Shown here in pieces: positions 1-11,449 of a stretch of 64,000 bases of DNA. Location: assembly GCF_010389155.1 (NCBI RefSeq), contig NC_057768.1:27103966-27167965 (forward strand), read 5' to 3'. The DNA comes from Erigeron canadensis (lineage: Eukaryota; Streptophyta; Magnoliopsida; Asterales; Asteraceae). Under the pieces are notes generated by a model. That model had not been told where the DNA came from. It did no database searches and saw only the letters and a list, made by a program, of their open reading frames with translations. Numbering within the stretch: the stretch's first letter is position 1; each line of letters begins with the position of its first letter. A program made the position numbers and the translations under genes.

Positions 1-1560
1 AAGAACAGTAACGGGTCGTTTTATTTCTTTCGGCCCATTTTTATTTTCTTAGTGGGCCGCTTTATTTTCTTTTGGACCCATCTTATATTCTTAATTTTGT
101 GTTTGACAAATTATGTTTTGATATTTTAAATTGCTTCCAATTTGTTTACAAAAGATCACTTATTTTAATTGCATATTATTATTTTTTAAGTTTTTAACAT
201 TTTTAAAATTATCTCATTTTAGTACAAGTGAACTATATATTACATAGTATATATACATCTAACCATCTCCGAAAAATTTGATTGATATACTTATTAGTTT
301 CAATGTTATTTCGGTTGATGTTTTATTATTATGGATTATTTTTTTTTCCACTTTCTATTTTCAATGATTTAAGAAATTAGCTTTAATTATGTTTTATTAT
401 TAATTTGTTTTTTATTTTAAATATTCTACTTTCATACTTAATATCTTTTAAAATTTATATAATATATTAATCTGTTATAAAATTATATCGTCGATTTTTT
501 CTAATTTATAATTGCTTACCCATTAAAAAATCAATATCAACTCAGGTTTTGAGCTAAATAATGTTTCTAAAAGTATGTAATAATTTTTACATAGTACAAA
601 ACACAATAAATATAATGTTTTCCGGGGCATCGCTCGGGTAACGTATCTCGTTTATAATTAAGTAGATAATAATTTCCGTTTAAAAAAGTACAATAGTAAA
701 TAACAATTTGATAATTTTTTTTCTCTCTCTCTATATCATAATACCATTGACCCTAAAGAGTAAAGTTACTATCATATCTGATATTTGGTCGGTGTGTGAT
801 TAAATGAAACAAATTAAGAATAAAATAGTTAACTTTTTTTCATTCTAACAATCATATAACCATGGTTGTACGATTAAAGCTATCGGTTTGTAAATGTGTA
901 ATTTGTAAATGGGATTTTCATGAATATTGTGAATTTGCTGCAAATTCGAAAGAAAAATTTACAGTTGAGTCTCATTGTTAGTAGTAGAAGTTTGTGGCCA
1001 CGTGAAGAATATATGGATGGAGGATGGTGGGCATGGTGTTTATTGGTGTTATGCGGCTGAGTGTGAAGGTGGGCAAAGGAGTAGAAAAAATATATGTAGA
1101 AAAAATCATATTAATATATGTTATATATATTAATATATGTAGAAAAAATCATATTACTATTAAAAATTAGTCATTATCCAAATATATTATTATATATATT
1201 AATATATGTAGAAAAAATCTCATTAAATTTACACTTTTTTGTTTTTCATCAATAATTTATACTTTTTAGCTTTGAATACTTCATTCATATTAATTTTTAA
1301 TCTGCGTCATCACATCTCTCGATTTTCTCAAATTAGGATCACAAGTATGTTTACATTTACTTCATAATTTTCTTTCATAATAATTACATCATGAGTACAA
1401 CTTGTTTCGGAAAAAATTATAATAGAGGAATTATTGTAGCATGTGACTTGTGAAATGACTACGACACATAATTTCATCAATATGTCTTAGCTAATAATGA
1501 GAGTAATGACTTGTGATTATTGTATCACAGCTTGCAAAGTATAACACTTGAAACCATAAA
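1..1560. other. AT-rich intergenic DNA
   Basis: No gene is supported here. The stretch is AT-rich with stop codons in all frames. Around 1085-1230 a phrase built on TATATTAATATATGTAG followed by AAAAAATC occurs three times, so it is a short imperfect direct repeat. The right part leads into a Helitron 3' end at 1628-1661, so some of this DNA may belong to that Helitron, whose 5' end I could not place. Confidence 0.6.
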
Positions 1561-1627
1561 TCTTTCAAATTATATATTTGTATGACTTAAATGTATGAAG
1601 ATCTAATATTGATAATATCATAAGTCT

Positions 1628-1661
1628 CGTGTCCAGTGTTGGACACGGGTCTAAAATCTAG
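1628..1661 (+). mobile_element. Helitron 3' terminus (hairpin plus CTAG)
   Basis: A perfect 8-bp hairpin (CGTGTCCA / TGGACACG, loop GTGT, 1628-1647) is followed 10 bases later by CTAG at 1658-1661 and then T. Plant Helitrons end in a short GC-rich hairpin followed by CTRR and insert between A and T, so this fits. The same 3' end, preceded by related sequence, is at 62513-62548. The 5' end of this copy was not found, so its length is unknown. Confidence 0.6.
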
Positions 1662-1876
1662 TTTATAGATGATATGAAAGACGTTCCAATTGAAAAAGGT
1701 AGTTAATTTTATGGATTCAAAAACTGCTTAAAAAAGAACATAAATTAATTGTATTTTGCAATTGTCTAAATGATCATTTTTTATATTTGATGATTTGAAA
1801 TTTTCCTATTGGTTCTTACTTGTTCTTATTTTTATATTATTCTCATTGGATGGGCCCCCTTATATATATATATACA

Positions 1877-2324
1877 CTAGATTTTATATTCGTGTCAAAT
1901 ACACGGTTTTTACAATATTACTAATATAGAAATTAGTATATGGAAAAAAATTTGACCAATTGACCAAGGCTGGATGGTGTAGTAGAGTTTCGAATTTCGA
2001 GATATTGAGAGCTGTGATTAGTTAATTAAGGTTAGATCAGTTGCCTTTTAGTATATATAAAGATAAAGATAAAGAATATTTAATGTAGAATAATTAATTA
2101 ACTAATGTTGATGGGGTAATTAAAAAAAGGTCGGCAACATAGAATTGGAATCTTTATATAACACCTATAACTTATATGGATGAATTAATTGAGTTAATTG
2201 AATTATGTTGAAAAAGTTAAATTAATTGAATTTAGTCACATGTTTAATTTGAAAAATTAATAAAATTGAGAGTTTTGATTGGTCAATTGAAGTTTGGTCA
2301 GTTGCCTTATAGTATATATTAAGA
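1877..2324 (-). mobile_element. Non-autonomous Helitron, minus strand, with two possible 5' ends
   Basis: Read on the minus strand, the 3' end is CTAG (plus 1877-1880) followed by T. It is preceded by a GTGT...ACAC-type hairpin within 1895-1912. Two 5'-TC candidates exist: plus 2324 and plus 2064. Each is followed on the minus strand by closely similar sequence (…CTATAAGGCAACTGACC and …CTAAAAGGCAACTGATC). The TC at each candidate is preceded by A. A related 5' region lies at 22553-22640 on the plus strand. No coding capacity is seen. Confidence 0.45.
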
Positions 2325-2854
2325 TATTAGAAATTATTTATATAAAATTTTAATTTTGGAATGACAGCATGATATACTTGTTAGGTCTTTTTGTAGGCCT
2401 ATTTGTTAGGCATCCGTATCAAGACTCTTAAATATCAAACTGACACGTCAGCAGGTTACCCGGTCAGATGTTACCTTTTTTGCTAATAAACAAAAGATGC
2501 TTTCTAAAAAATAAAGCTTTCAAAGGATATTGCTAATTTCATAAAATCGAGTGAAGTTCATTTCTATTTTCGGCAGTTATCCCATAATTCTATTAAAAGT
2601 ATTATAGATGTATATTAAGTTAGTAAATAAATTAGAGAAGTAGTTTAGATAGATAAGATTGGAAAATATTTTAAGGATATTTTAAGTAAATGTAGTGTGT
2701 GAATTGAGAATATGTTGAAAAACAAAGATATTTTAGGTTTTTTAAAAATAGAAAGTTGAAAAAAGAAAGGAAGTAGTTTGTTTTTAAAAGAATAAAAATA
2801 AGTGACATACGAAACATAATTGAACACTTTTTACATATATTCTTTAGATCTGAG

Positions 2855-3189
2855 ATTTTTTTTTGAAAGGTGAATTTCGCTTGAGAACTTCGTATCGCGA
2901 TTCGACAGCGGAAGGTCTAACATACGTTGTCTTAACCGGGTCCGCATTAGAGAGCTCCCTCGAAGTAGAAATGCCTATTTCAAATACCCGATGGGGGGAA
3001 AACCCCCTACTAATCCGCCCGAAGGCGCGACGATCAATAGGGGTAAACTCTGTCTCCTCAGACTTTAACCTGGGTATACCCAAGTCAAGCCTTTATAGAA
3101 AGACTTCCTATGTACTTACCAAGTCTTGAACCCAAGACCTGCTGCTTGTAAGGCAGGTGATCAATAACTTGAGCTAACTAGGAAGTACC
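2855..3189 (-). mobile_element. Full-length tRNA-derived SINE with target duplication
   Basis: On the minus strand the element begins near 3189 with a tRNA-like head. A box-A-like TAGCTCAAGTTA is followed by a stem-loop with tRNA-Val-like loop CTTACAA and a box-B-like GGGTTCAAGAC. A roughly 240-bp body follows, and the element ends in A9 (plus T9 at 2856-2864). The flanks TTTAGATCTGAG (2843-2854) and TTTATATCTGAG (3190-3201) match at 11 of 12 bases, as expected for a retroposed target duplication. The open frames here (2844-3129) are SINE sequence, not genes. A diverged partial copy is at 8405-8490. Confidence 0.75.
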
Positions 3190-3844
3190 TTTATATCTGA
3201 GTTAGTTGCGAAAATTAACGTGTCTTAAATGGCATTTGATATTCATAAATATTCACATTACTCTACAATATATGGTATGGTATGCAAATGCAAGTGATAT
3301 AATGACATCTTCAAATTGGAACTTGAAGCGGATCCGTAAAATATTGCAACTATTCAAGAATTTTTCTCTCAAATGAACAACTACGTACTACCATTTGAAT
3401 TAATACTTATACTTTTAGCAATAAAGTCTCTTGTGTATGAGGGTTGATCACACCCCCACGGATTGTGTCTTGCCATTAATTGCAATTAGGGTGGCTCGTG
3501 AGCTGGTGACGTATATTATGTACTGTAAATAAAAGTTGGGTGTCCAAAATAACTCAGCTTTTATGTGTGCAATTCCGATGAATAAACACATTAATGGCAA
3601 GGTACGCTGATTTATCACATATACTAAGTTGTAACGTGAAGAATTAGTATAAGAACAATAACTATGGAGTTAATGGCTTGGTGGGAGCCATTACTATTAA
3701 TTAACTTAGGCAACATAACTTAGGATATAAAAGATGTTCTAAACACCTTAATACATATCATCAAACACATACTATACGAAACGTTTAAAATCAGATCTAT
3801 GGGCCGGCCAGTACTCTTAAAAACCCTTATTAATCCACCCTCTT

Positions 3845-3915
3845 GAATATTAGAAGTAAGACTCGAACCCATGTGTCTACTTCCAAAGTTAAAGACTTAC
3901 CAATGGGCCACTAAC
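3845..3915 (-). mobile_element. tRNA-like SINE head
   Basis: On the minus strand a box-A-like TTAGTGGCCCATTGGTAAG is followed about 30 bases later by a box-B-like GGGTTCGAGTCTTAC. The arrangement resembles the promoter of tRNA-derived SINEs. The tRNA fold is incomplete and no 3' tail or target duplication was located, so it is probably a SINE fragment rather than a tRNA gene. Confidence 0.4.
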
Positions 3916-4199
3916 CACGTACATTGGCCGTCTTAAGCCCTTCCTCGGTTGCTCAACAGTAAAACGGCTCGGACTGTAAGATCTAGAAAGAGTCATGGAA
4001 AGACAATCATTCGTATATACAATTTTTCGCATAATAAAGTCCAAGATGATAAGTTGATAACCAACATGACTAAGGTAAAAAGTTATTACATACTCCGGGT
4101 TTTCAAAGTTATAACCTGAAAAGGAATCACTTCGAGTAATGTGATATTGTGATCCAACTTGAGTGGAGTTGTAAATTTGAGCTTTGAAGCCCATTTACG

Positions 4200-4990
4200 T
4201 TATTTTCAATAAAAAAAAAAAAGGGTCATTCAAGTCTTTATTTAATAGTATGGGCCAATTCCAAACTGCTTTTAATGGCCCATTATTTATTCACAAAATA
4301 GAAAATTAGCAAAAAGTTGTCAAATAAAATGTCACCATAGTTTACCGGGAAAGCCGGATCTAAAAATGATGTTTTACATTTTAATTATTGAAAACAACAA
4401 CTTTTTAAGATACTAATTTGGTAGGCTAAAAGTAAGTTTAAAGTTGATATTTGGCCTAAATCAATAGTTAGCAACTTAGCATAAAGCTAGGATAAGATAA
4501 TCAATACTTTTTTTTTTTTAATTTATTTCTAAACATTCGCCACAGATTTTGTTTTGTATCTATACTAATTTGCTAGACAGATATCCTTAAATATATAACT
4601 TAACCTAGTCTTAGTTTAAACTATAAAGTATCAGGCATGACTGCATGAGGGATCCACCTTGAGTTCCTACTTGCATTTCAATATGAGATCGTATAACATT
4701 TTATATATAAAAAAATGAATCAATTAAAATGTTTATTGAAGATTCAACAACAAATAAAAATAAGAAGCCATTATTTTGTTCCTCTTTTAAAGGATTCTAA
4801 CGATAGAGGATTTCCAGAAAAACTTTACTTTGATCAGATTATTATTAGTATTATTATTTTTTTTAATATGGTATAGTCTAATACTCTAATGCATATATAA
4901 TGAAACTGATTGTGGTTAAGATAAAAGTATAGTACCGTAACAATTGTGTCATCATTTTTTTCCCGTAATCATGACAGTATATTTAACCCC
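4200..4990. other. AT-rich intergenic DNA
   Basis: No gene, terminal repeat or structured element was recognised between the SINE head and the MITE that starts at 5010. Confidence 0.5.
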
Positions 4991-5009
4991 AAAAAAGTAA
5001 TAAAATATG

Positions 5010-5201
5010 AGGAGAGGATTCCCTCAAGTTGATACTAACATGACTAGTCATGTTAGGATGATTTTGGCCTTTGGATGTAAATGAAAGGCCAAGATTCAAT
5101 GATGATCATTGAATATTGACCATTGATTTTTATTCAAGCTAGGGCTAAGATCTCCCCAACTTGACGTAAGTTAGGTACTCAACTTGAGGGAATCCTTATC
5201 C
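5010..5201. mobile_element. MULE-type MITE, 192 bp, 9-bp target duplication
   Basis: Terminal inverted repeats of about 23 bp share the core GGATTCCCTCAAGTTGA (left end reads AGGAGAGG..., right end GGATAAGG... on the opposite strand). Perfect 9-bp direct repeats TAAAATATG flank the element at 5001-5009 and 5202-5210, the size typical of Mutator-like elements. Inside is an 18-bp perfect palindrome at 5037-5054 (AACATGAC...). It has no coding capacity. Confidence 0.8.
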
Positions 5202-5621
5202 TAAAATATGTGTAAAATATCTAAAACATTGTGTGACAGTTTTTTTAGCACTAGCAAAAAGATCATCATCATTGGCAAATTTATTGCCTTCAGTGTCACA
5301 TTTAGACATAATTGCGATTTTATTCCACATGAGTTTGACATATTTTCCGCGTGCTAAAAGCTTTCCTGAAGTTTTGTATAAGTACACAACATCAGATATA
5401 GATGATTTATTTCAAATGTTCAAATTTAGACACCAAAACCGTTATAAAGACCAAGTTATTAGATTTCATATTACTTGGCATTCCGGCTTTGGCTGGATGT
5501 TAGAGGTTTTTGTCGAAAAAACCGGATTTTAGTTCATGGCTTATATTCGGGTCGTTTAGTATTAGGTGTAAAAATGATGTAACATTCGCTTAAAGTCTTA
5601 AATGAAATGATTGAGATCCTT

Positions 5622-5663
5622 TAAAGTTGATCCAATTTTATATATAAAGTTGGATCAACTTTA
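5622..5663. repeat. Inverted repeat / hairpin
   Basis: TAAAGTTGATCCAA is mirrored by TTGGATCAACTTTA, and the arms continue inward over TTTATA with one mismatch, giving a nearly closed hairpin. It could be the core of a small MITE, but flanking duplications were not found. Confidence 0.55.
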
Positions 5664-6099
5664 ATCATTGAATTAAATATAATGATCAAGATTTAAACAT
5701 CAAATTTTAATCTGATAATTAGATTCACGTTACTTTAGTTTTGTCTACTTAGTTTAGTTGCTCATGCATACTTATAACAACTTTCTTATTATATCTCTTA
5801 CAAAAACTATTATTTACAAAATTTAAAAAGTATTATGAAACGGGAGTGATAAGTGATTTTTTTACTGCACATTTTATTTCTTATACTATACAAATTTTGT
5901 TTTGACATACTTGCCCTTAAAAATAACGTTTAACCTTTATATTCACTAATTTCTTATGATCGAAAACTATTCTCTAGTGGCTGTATTTACCATTTTTGTT
6001 CTATAATTATACTTCTTTAAACTTTATGTATAATTGAAGTAAACAGCTTGAACTAATATATAACTTAAACTATCATTGTATTTGTCATCTTGGTGAAGT

Positions 6100-7100
6100 A
6101 CGGGTACACTGAACCTAATCTTTTACATCAATTGAAAACGAAAGAGGCCAATATTTCTAAGAAGTTTCAATAAACAATTAAATAATAACACGCAAAGTTT
6201 ACATTCTTGCAAGATGAGTAGAAGCAACCCGCCCGTCATATATGAAAGCTCCAACATTCTTGCGTTGTTTGTAATTGCATTTTGAAGTGTCTATGTAAAA
6301 ATTGATTGACTAAAAAAGTGATTATCTCTGTTTTCATAAAAAGAAAACGCAACTTTAATAAAGCAGATGGAAACATGCTTACGCAAAATCCATTTAAACA
6401 GCGCAATCCAAAACACCCCTTAAAAGAGTAATAATACCGTTTTTTTCCATGACAAAAAAATGACTTTCGCTTAAATTTATATTAAGTTATTAACTACAAT
6501 TTTAACCTCATATAATATGACAAATTCTATATAAAAAAAAATATGACAAATCCTAATTGATACGTGTAACATATACTGATATTATACTAAAACGGTTGAT
6601 TTTGTAATTGGAAGATTTCGCTTGTATTTCTTAAATATTGATACTGGTAGTTTTACAAAAGGGCCGTACACAATCACTATTTATTTTTAACTTATTTTCA
6701 ATCTAATAATGTTCACTTTTCATATAACCATTAAATTCCACAGAAATTTTAATCAATATGTATTTGTTGACTTATTAAAATATATCTTATAACGTACCTT
6801 ATAGGTCCTGTTCGTCAGCTAACATATGTTATGCTTGATTGCTTGATTCTTGACCCATATATATATATATATATATATAGAGGCTGATTAGTGAAAATGG
6901 AATACCAATTACCAAGTGTAACGATATTGTTTATGAAATCTGTACGTTCCTTCGGGGACATTTGTTTATAAATCTGCATGTCCATTTGTGGACATTTTTA
7001 TAATATTGGAAAGCTACACATATGATTAGCATAATCCATGTGTAAAGATAAGTATGTAACATCCAAAACCATTTTATATGTGATCAGTTGAGTTTTAATA
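6100..7100. other. AT-rich intergenic DNA with an (AT)n microsatellite
   Basis: No gene is seen. A pure AT run of about 12 units lies near 6858-6881. The rest shows no recognised repeat ends. Confidence 0.5.
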
Positions 7101-7124
7101 CCGCTTTCGACAGTATATGAATGA

Positions 7125-7305
7125 GGCAATTGAGGTCTAAATAAATAACCTTACCCCTAACCTAACGTAGAAAGATCATTTTCAAGTTCTACCAAAGGTA
7201 AAATAGGATCTCAAACTTTGCTAGACATGAGGATCAAACCCTTAACTTCTGTCTTCGGAGACAAATAATCCAGCCACTTGATCCAAACCAGTTAGTTCCC
7301 CACGC
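7125..7305 (-). mobile_element. tRNA-derived SINE-like fragment
   Basis: On the minus strand, GGATCAAGTGGCTGG (box-A-like) is followed by a CTCCGAAGACAG region and AGGGTTTGATCC (box-B-like), which is the layout of a tRNA-derived SINE promoter. Body and tail boundaries are not defined. Confidence 0.4.
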
Positions 7306-7372
7306 AAGGATGATACATGTAAATCGAGAAAAAAGATATTGTTTTATAATCTCTTGGATAATTGGATTATAA

Positions 7373-7686
7373 GACTATCCGCATCAGTTTAGGATACCCT
7401 TCTAACAAACATCCTAATCAACATGCTATGTCAGCTTTTCATCCATCCTTTCCACAAACACTTTTTACCCACAAGAATAATATATTCATCATTCTTACAA
7501 ACAACCAAATAAATTCTAAAGTAACTTTTGTCTTTTACCTTTATCTTTCCTCATTCTTCCCCCATCCTTCTCTACAAACAACCATGGATGGACATCCTTC
7601 ATGTCACCACCCACATCAATAGTCTTTCTACAAACACCCTCCATGTCACCACAAATTTTCTATGGACATCCTTGTTGTGGATGGTG
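7373..7686. mobile_element. PIF/Harbinger-type MITE, 314 bp, TAA target duplication
   Basis: The left end GACTATCCGCATCAG and the inverted right end CACCATCCACAACAAGG are similar and sit directly inside TAA direct repeats (7370-7372 and 7687-7689). A 3-bp TWA target duplication is the signature of PIF/Harbinger elements. The interior repeats short GGACATCC phrases near the right end. The open frame across it (7362-7622) has no recognisable product. Confidence 0.6.
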
Positions 7687-8404
7687 TAAGATAAATTTGA
7701 AGTGATGAAGGGGACGTAATTGTAATAACTTTAGATTTAAGGGGCTTGATGGTAATGATAAATTCAAAAGTGGGCTACTGACCCATAAGCTAGTAGGAGA
7801 TAACTAGATAAGGTTGCAAATTGGGGGTGGGGTGGATCGTGCAAAAGTTGGCTGGTCTTCCTTAACTATCGGAATATGCTGCATGGTTCGATGATCATGG
7901 TCGCACGTCTTGCGCTGTCGTCTTTGGCTACGTCACTGGGGACAAATGATAAAATCTTGTTACTGTATTTGCGTTCAGTTCTAAATTCTCACATATGGAA
8001 GATTTAGTATGTATATCTTATCAAAATTGAAGGGGCAATAAATACATTGTTTTCTTTTTTCTATAATCAATTAAAGTACGGATCATTACCCCAATTATCA
8101 TTACTATATAAAAAAAAATAAATTCAAAGTGATCGATTATATGTTAAAAAGACCGGTTTCTATAAAAATCATTGGTCAGTGTGCTAAAAAAATGGACCTT
8201 GTATGATATATATAATTAGTCTTTATATTTTTCTAAGAATAGAGACGAGTTATTATTATATAAAATCACAATAGCAATTCTTCTATTATCGTTGGAAGAA
8301 GTGATTCGAGTAGTATTTTCTTCTTATTCTACAATGTTAGACATATCAAAATTTTCAATTATATATTCATCTCAATCTTAAGCTTCTATCTTTCTCCGAC
8401 TTAT

Positions 8405-8490
8405 TTTTTTTTAAGGTGTGAATCAATTGATCGCAACAGAAGATCTAACTAACATTGTCTTAATCGGGTCCACGTTAAAAATCAGTCTCG
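8405..8490 (-). mobile_element. Truncated SINE, same family as 2855-3189
   Basis: After a T8-9 run the plus strand reads GGTGTGAAT...GATCGCAACAGAAG...TTGTCTTAATCGGGTCC. This lines up with 2867-2955 of the full SINE (TTGTCTTAACCGGGTCC). Only the 3' portion of the SINE is present and the tRNA-like head is absent. Confidence 0.6.
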
Positions 8491-9039
8491 TCACCCTCAA
8501 TTTCTTCAACTCACTTGACAACATCTCAAAACTATGCTTATATCTTATATATACAATTACAAGATAATATATAAAATTTCAAAATTAAACCAGTCAAACT
8601 CAATCTCACTCGTTCTGTATGAAAAGCTAGATATATAAATCAAACTTTTTGTATTAGATACTGAAAATTATTACACATCCAAATAAAGCCAAAAGAATTC
8701 CAATCACTTCAATTGATACCAAATGATCATATCTAGAGTTGGCAAATCTTTAGCTGAGGCATCTTTCAAATTATTGGTGGTAATTATGAGAGATTAGGTG
8801 AATCTAATATCCTATCAGTCTATCTATTTCATTAATCCGTGAAATGAAAAGTATAGAAATCGTATACGTACGTTTACTTCTTGCATATATCACGTACGTG
8901 TGCGTCATAATTTCTTATAAAGTTAATTAATTAATTTAATCGTGCAAAGGAACCAAGCCAACTCTTATAATGTTAAACGAAGATTATCACTATCATTATC
9001 AATAATGATCATTATCATTATTATCACAATCATTATGCT

Positions 9040-9062
9040 GTGTATGATACTCTATCATACAC
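9040..9062. repeat. Perfect hairpin
   Basis: GTGTATGATA, loop CTC, TATCATACAC: a 10-bp perfect stem. It directly follows about 70 bases of ATT/ATC-rich simple sequence (8985-9035), which also contains short self-complementary stretches. Confidence 0.7.
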
Positions 9063-9479
9063 TATAATTGTGTTGAGTTTCGGCTGTTGTGCTTGTGATG
9101 GATCCTAACATTATAAATAGTACTCTAAGCAATATATAATTTAGTTGCTAAAACAACAATTCATTCACCATTAATTAACGTGTGAACGACGTATTTTCAA
9201 AAATTTAAGATAGAGACTTGATTAGTTTCTAGGTTGATCTTCTTATGCGTTTCACATAATTAAGCGTCCCTTTTAATATATATTTTCACTATATATATTA
9301 ATTATGTTGACAAATGACAACCTCATCAGCTCCTGCTTCTTTCATCAGTATGCCAAAAACATGGAATTCTTTAGAACTTTAACTCTTTTTTTGCCCCTTA
9401 AGCTTAAAAAGCAGCCATTAGTTTTCGAAAACAAATTAGTGACAACTAAACTAAACTATATATCATTAATTACCACAAA

Positions 9480-10030
9480 TACTCATATCTCTAAATATAT
9501 ATAAAAAATAAACCTTAAATCAAAAATAAAAAAGTTTGGACCCTTGGACGAAGTTTAACTTTTAATTAGAACCATTATATCAAAACGTTGATGTCATATA
9601 TCTTTTTTAACTTTTTAGATTTAATTTTAATTTAATAAATTTAAATAATCATTATTTTCTTATATAAAATTATAAACAAAATAATTATTGTTATTTAATG
9701 ATAATTATGGAAACTAATATTTATTACCTTTTACATTATTTTTTATATTTAAAATCAAGTTTGGCTTTTTTAAAATAAAATTTCATGTTTTAATGTAATA
9801 CGTTTTTATTAAATTATAACTTTTATAATTTTTATCATATGCCGTAATAAATAAATTTTGGTTATAAACATTTAGTTTTACGTCATTAGTATCTTATTAT
9901 ATTTAATTCAACGTTTTGAAAACCAAACCGGATGCCAAACCGACCTTCTTACCATTTCATTGTTCGAAACGGTCGAATCAGTCGAGTCGGATTAAAAAAC
10001 CGGATAATAATATAATAATACACACACACA
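9480..10030. other. AT-rich intergenic DNA with microsatellite
   Basis: No gene is seen. An ATA/ATAATA run and a CA repeat lie at 10005-10030, immediately beside a Helitron terminus. Confidence 0.5.
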
Positions 10031-10060
10031 CTAGATTACGCTGGTGCAATGCACAGATTA
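10031..10060 (-). mobile_element. Helitron 3' terminus, minus strand
   Basis: On the minus strand a GTGCATTGCAC palindrome is followed by CTAG (plus 10031-10034) and T. This matches the hairpin + CTRR + T rule for Helitron 3' ends. The matching 5' end was not identified. It sits 75 bp from another Helitron start at 10106. Confidence 0.45.
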
Positions 10061-10105
10061 ACATACTTTTCAATAGTTATTCAACGAATTTTATGTTATT
10101 CTTTA

Positions 10106-10363
10106 TCTCTACTCCCTTATAAAGGAAAAGGTCTCTTTTTATTTTTAGTAATTTCTGTCTTTGAATTACCAGAATTACCCTTGACATTTTTTTTAATAAT
10201 TAACACTTTAAGCCTTTATCTTTTTAAATATTCCACTATCACCTTTATATCAACCTACACCATTTGAGACTTGACACCGCCACCACCAAAAATAATACCG
10301 CCATCAACAATACTAGACCGTCGTGCCCACTACCGTCGCAGCATTGCGCGGATACCATGCTCG
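10106..10363 (+). mobile_element. Mini-Helitron (CTCG family), plus strand
   Basis: The 5' end is TCTCTACTCCCTTATAAAGG preceded by A. The interior carries ACTTTAAGCC and a run of CCGCCA/ACCGCC. The 3' end is GCGCGGATACCATGCTCG followed by T. Copies with the same order of motifs are at 28812-29527 (split), 33110-33426 and 58104-58335 on the minus strand. All are about 230-320 bp and non-coding. An alternative 3' end for this copy is the CTAG hairpin at 10790-10817. Confidence 0.6.
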
Positions 10364-10789
10364 TAAATAACTAACAAAACATATACGGAATTTATAGTAA
10401 AGTATCAGATTTATATATCAAAAGAATATTGTATGAAAATCGCAAAGATATCATGAATAGATTAGCACAATAAACAATGTATAGATTGATAATTAAATTG
10501 CTTAATAATTTTAGTGTATAACTAAATTATTCAACGAAAATGTTAAAACACAAACACAATGACAATGCAGACATATTCGGATGCTTGAAAAACATCCAAA
10601 CAAAACGAAAACCTTAGATAACGAGATCTTTAACGAGGACGTTATCATTTTCTAATGGTGTGATCACTTTAAACCGGAATTTTAACGACCACCAATTTAA
10701 CTTTACGTTTTTTAGTGGTTCAATTACTATCAGCATAAATATTTGTCAACTTATGATATTATATAAATTTAACATGTATATATATGTTT

Positions 10790-10817
10790 CCCGCGTATTA
10801 CGCGGGTAATAATCTAG
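10790..10817 (+). mobile_element. Helitron 3' terminus (CCCGCGT hairpin plus CTAG)
   Basis: A perfect hairpin CCCGCGT-ATT-ACGCGGG (10790-10806) is followed by CTAG (10814-10817) and T. This is a textbook Helitron 3' end. The 5' end may be the TC at 10106, giving a 712-bp element that would contain the CTCG-type end at 10363, or it may lie elsewhere. Confidence 0.6.
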
Positions 10818-11084
10818 TTTTGATATATGGATCAAGCGTTGCCTTCATCATTAGAACCATAACATCGCTAGCAATGAATCACATCACCTTTAATAATGAA
10901 CAAATTACAATAAATAGTCACTAGCAGTTATATAATTAGCTAGCTAGTCTCATAAGCAAGCCAATGTGTGTACTACATAATTCATGTATGATATGAATTG
11001 TAGTGTGAAATGTGAGTTGCAATTGAAATTATAGAATATGGTGAGAAAGGTAAAAGTCAGGTGACACATGAGAAAATGATATTA

Positions 11085-11445
11085 GACTAAGAGGAGTGGA
11101 GGTGACTTTGCCCGACTCTCGCCCTTTGTCACCAAGAGTCGCCCCCCACACCACCCCCCTTGCCCGACTTGTATTTTGCTCAACCTCCACAGCTCGTTTC
11201 TTTCTGCTCCAAAGTCAGCCAAAGTCGCCCTGAACACCACCCCCCTCGCCGACTTCTCCTAAATCCACCCATTTTTACCTTTTTTACATACAACACTTCC
11301 CTACCACACATGCCACATGGCACAAGTCGTCCCACTTTTTAAATTCCATCCATTTCCACCTTTTTTTAATGGGCAACTCTTCTTACACCACATGACACAT
11401 GACGCAAGTCGCCCCTCCCTCCCTTTCTTCCCACTCCTCTTAGTC
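11085..11445. mobile_element. PIF/Harbinger MITE, 361 bp, TTA target duplication
   Basis: Perfect 15-bp terminal inverted repeats (GACTAAGAGGAGTGG and its complement CCACTCCTCTTAGTC) lie directly inside TTA direct repeats at 11082-11084 and 11446-11448. The TWA target duplication and G-starting termini fit PIF/Harbinger. The interior is C-rich on the plus strand, with repeated GTCGCCC and CACCACCCCCCT phrases. The open frames at 11160-11513 are inside this MITE and are not genes. Confidence 0.8.
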
Positions 11446-11449
11446 TTAG

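Noticed and set aside
2844..3129. Open frames on both strands
   Set aside because: They lie inside the SINE with tRNA-like head and target duplication.
3120..3189. A functional tRNA-Val gene
   Set aside because: The tRNA-like fold is imperfect, and the sequence continues into a SINE body with an A-tail and target duplication.
3889..4194. 101-codon minus-strand open frame
   Set aside because: It overlaps a SINE-like tRNA head and has no recognisable domain.
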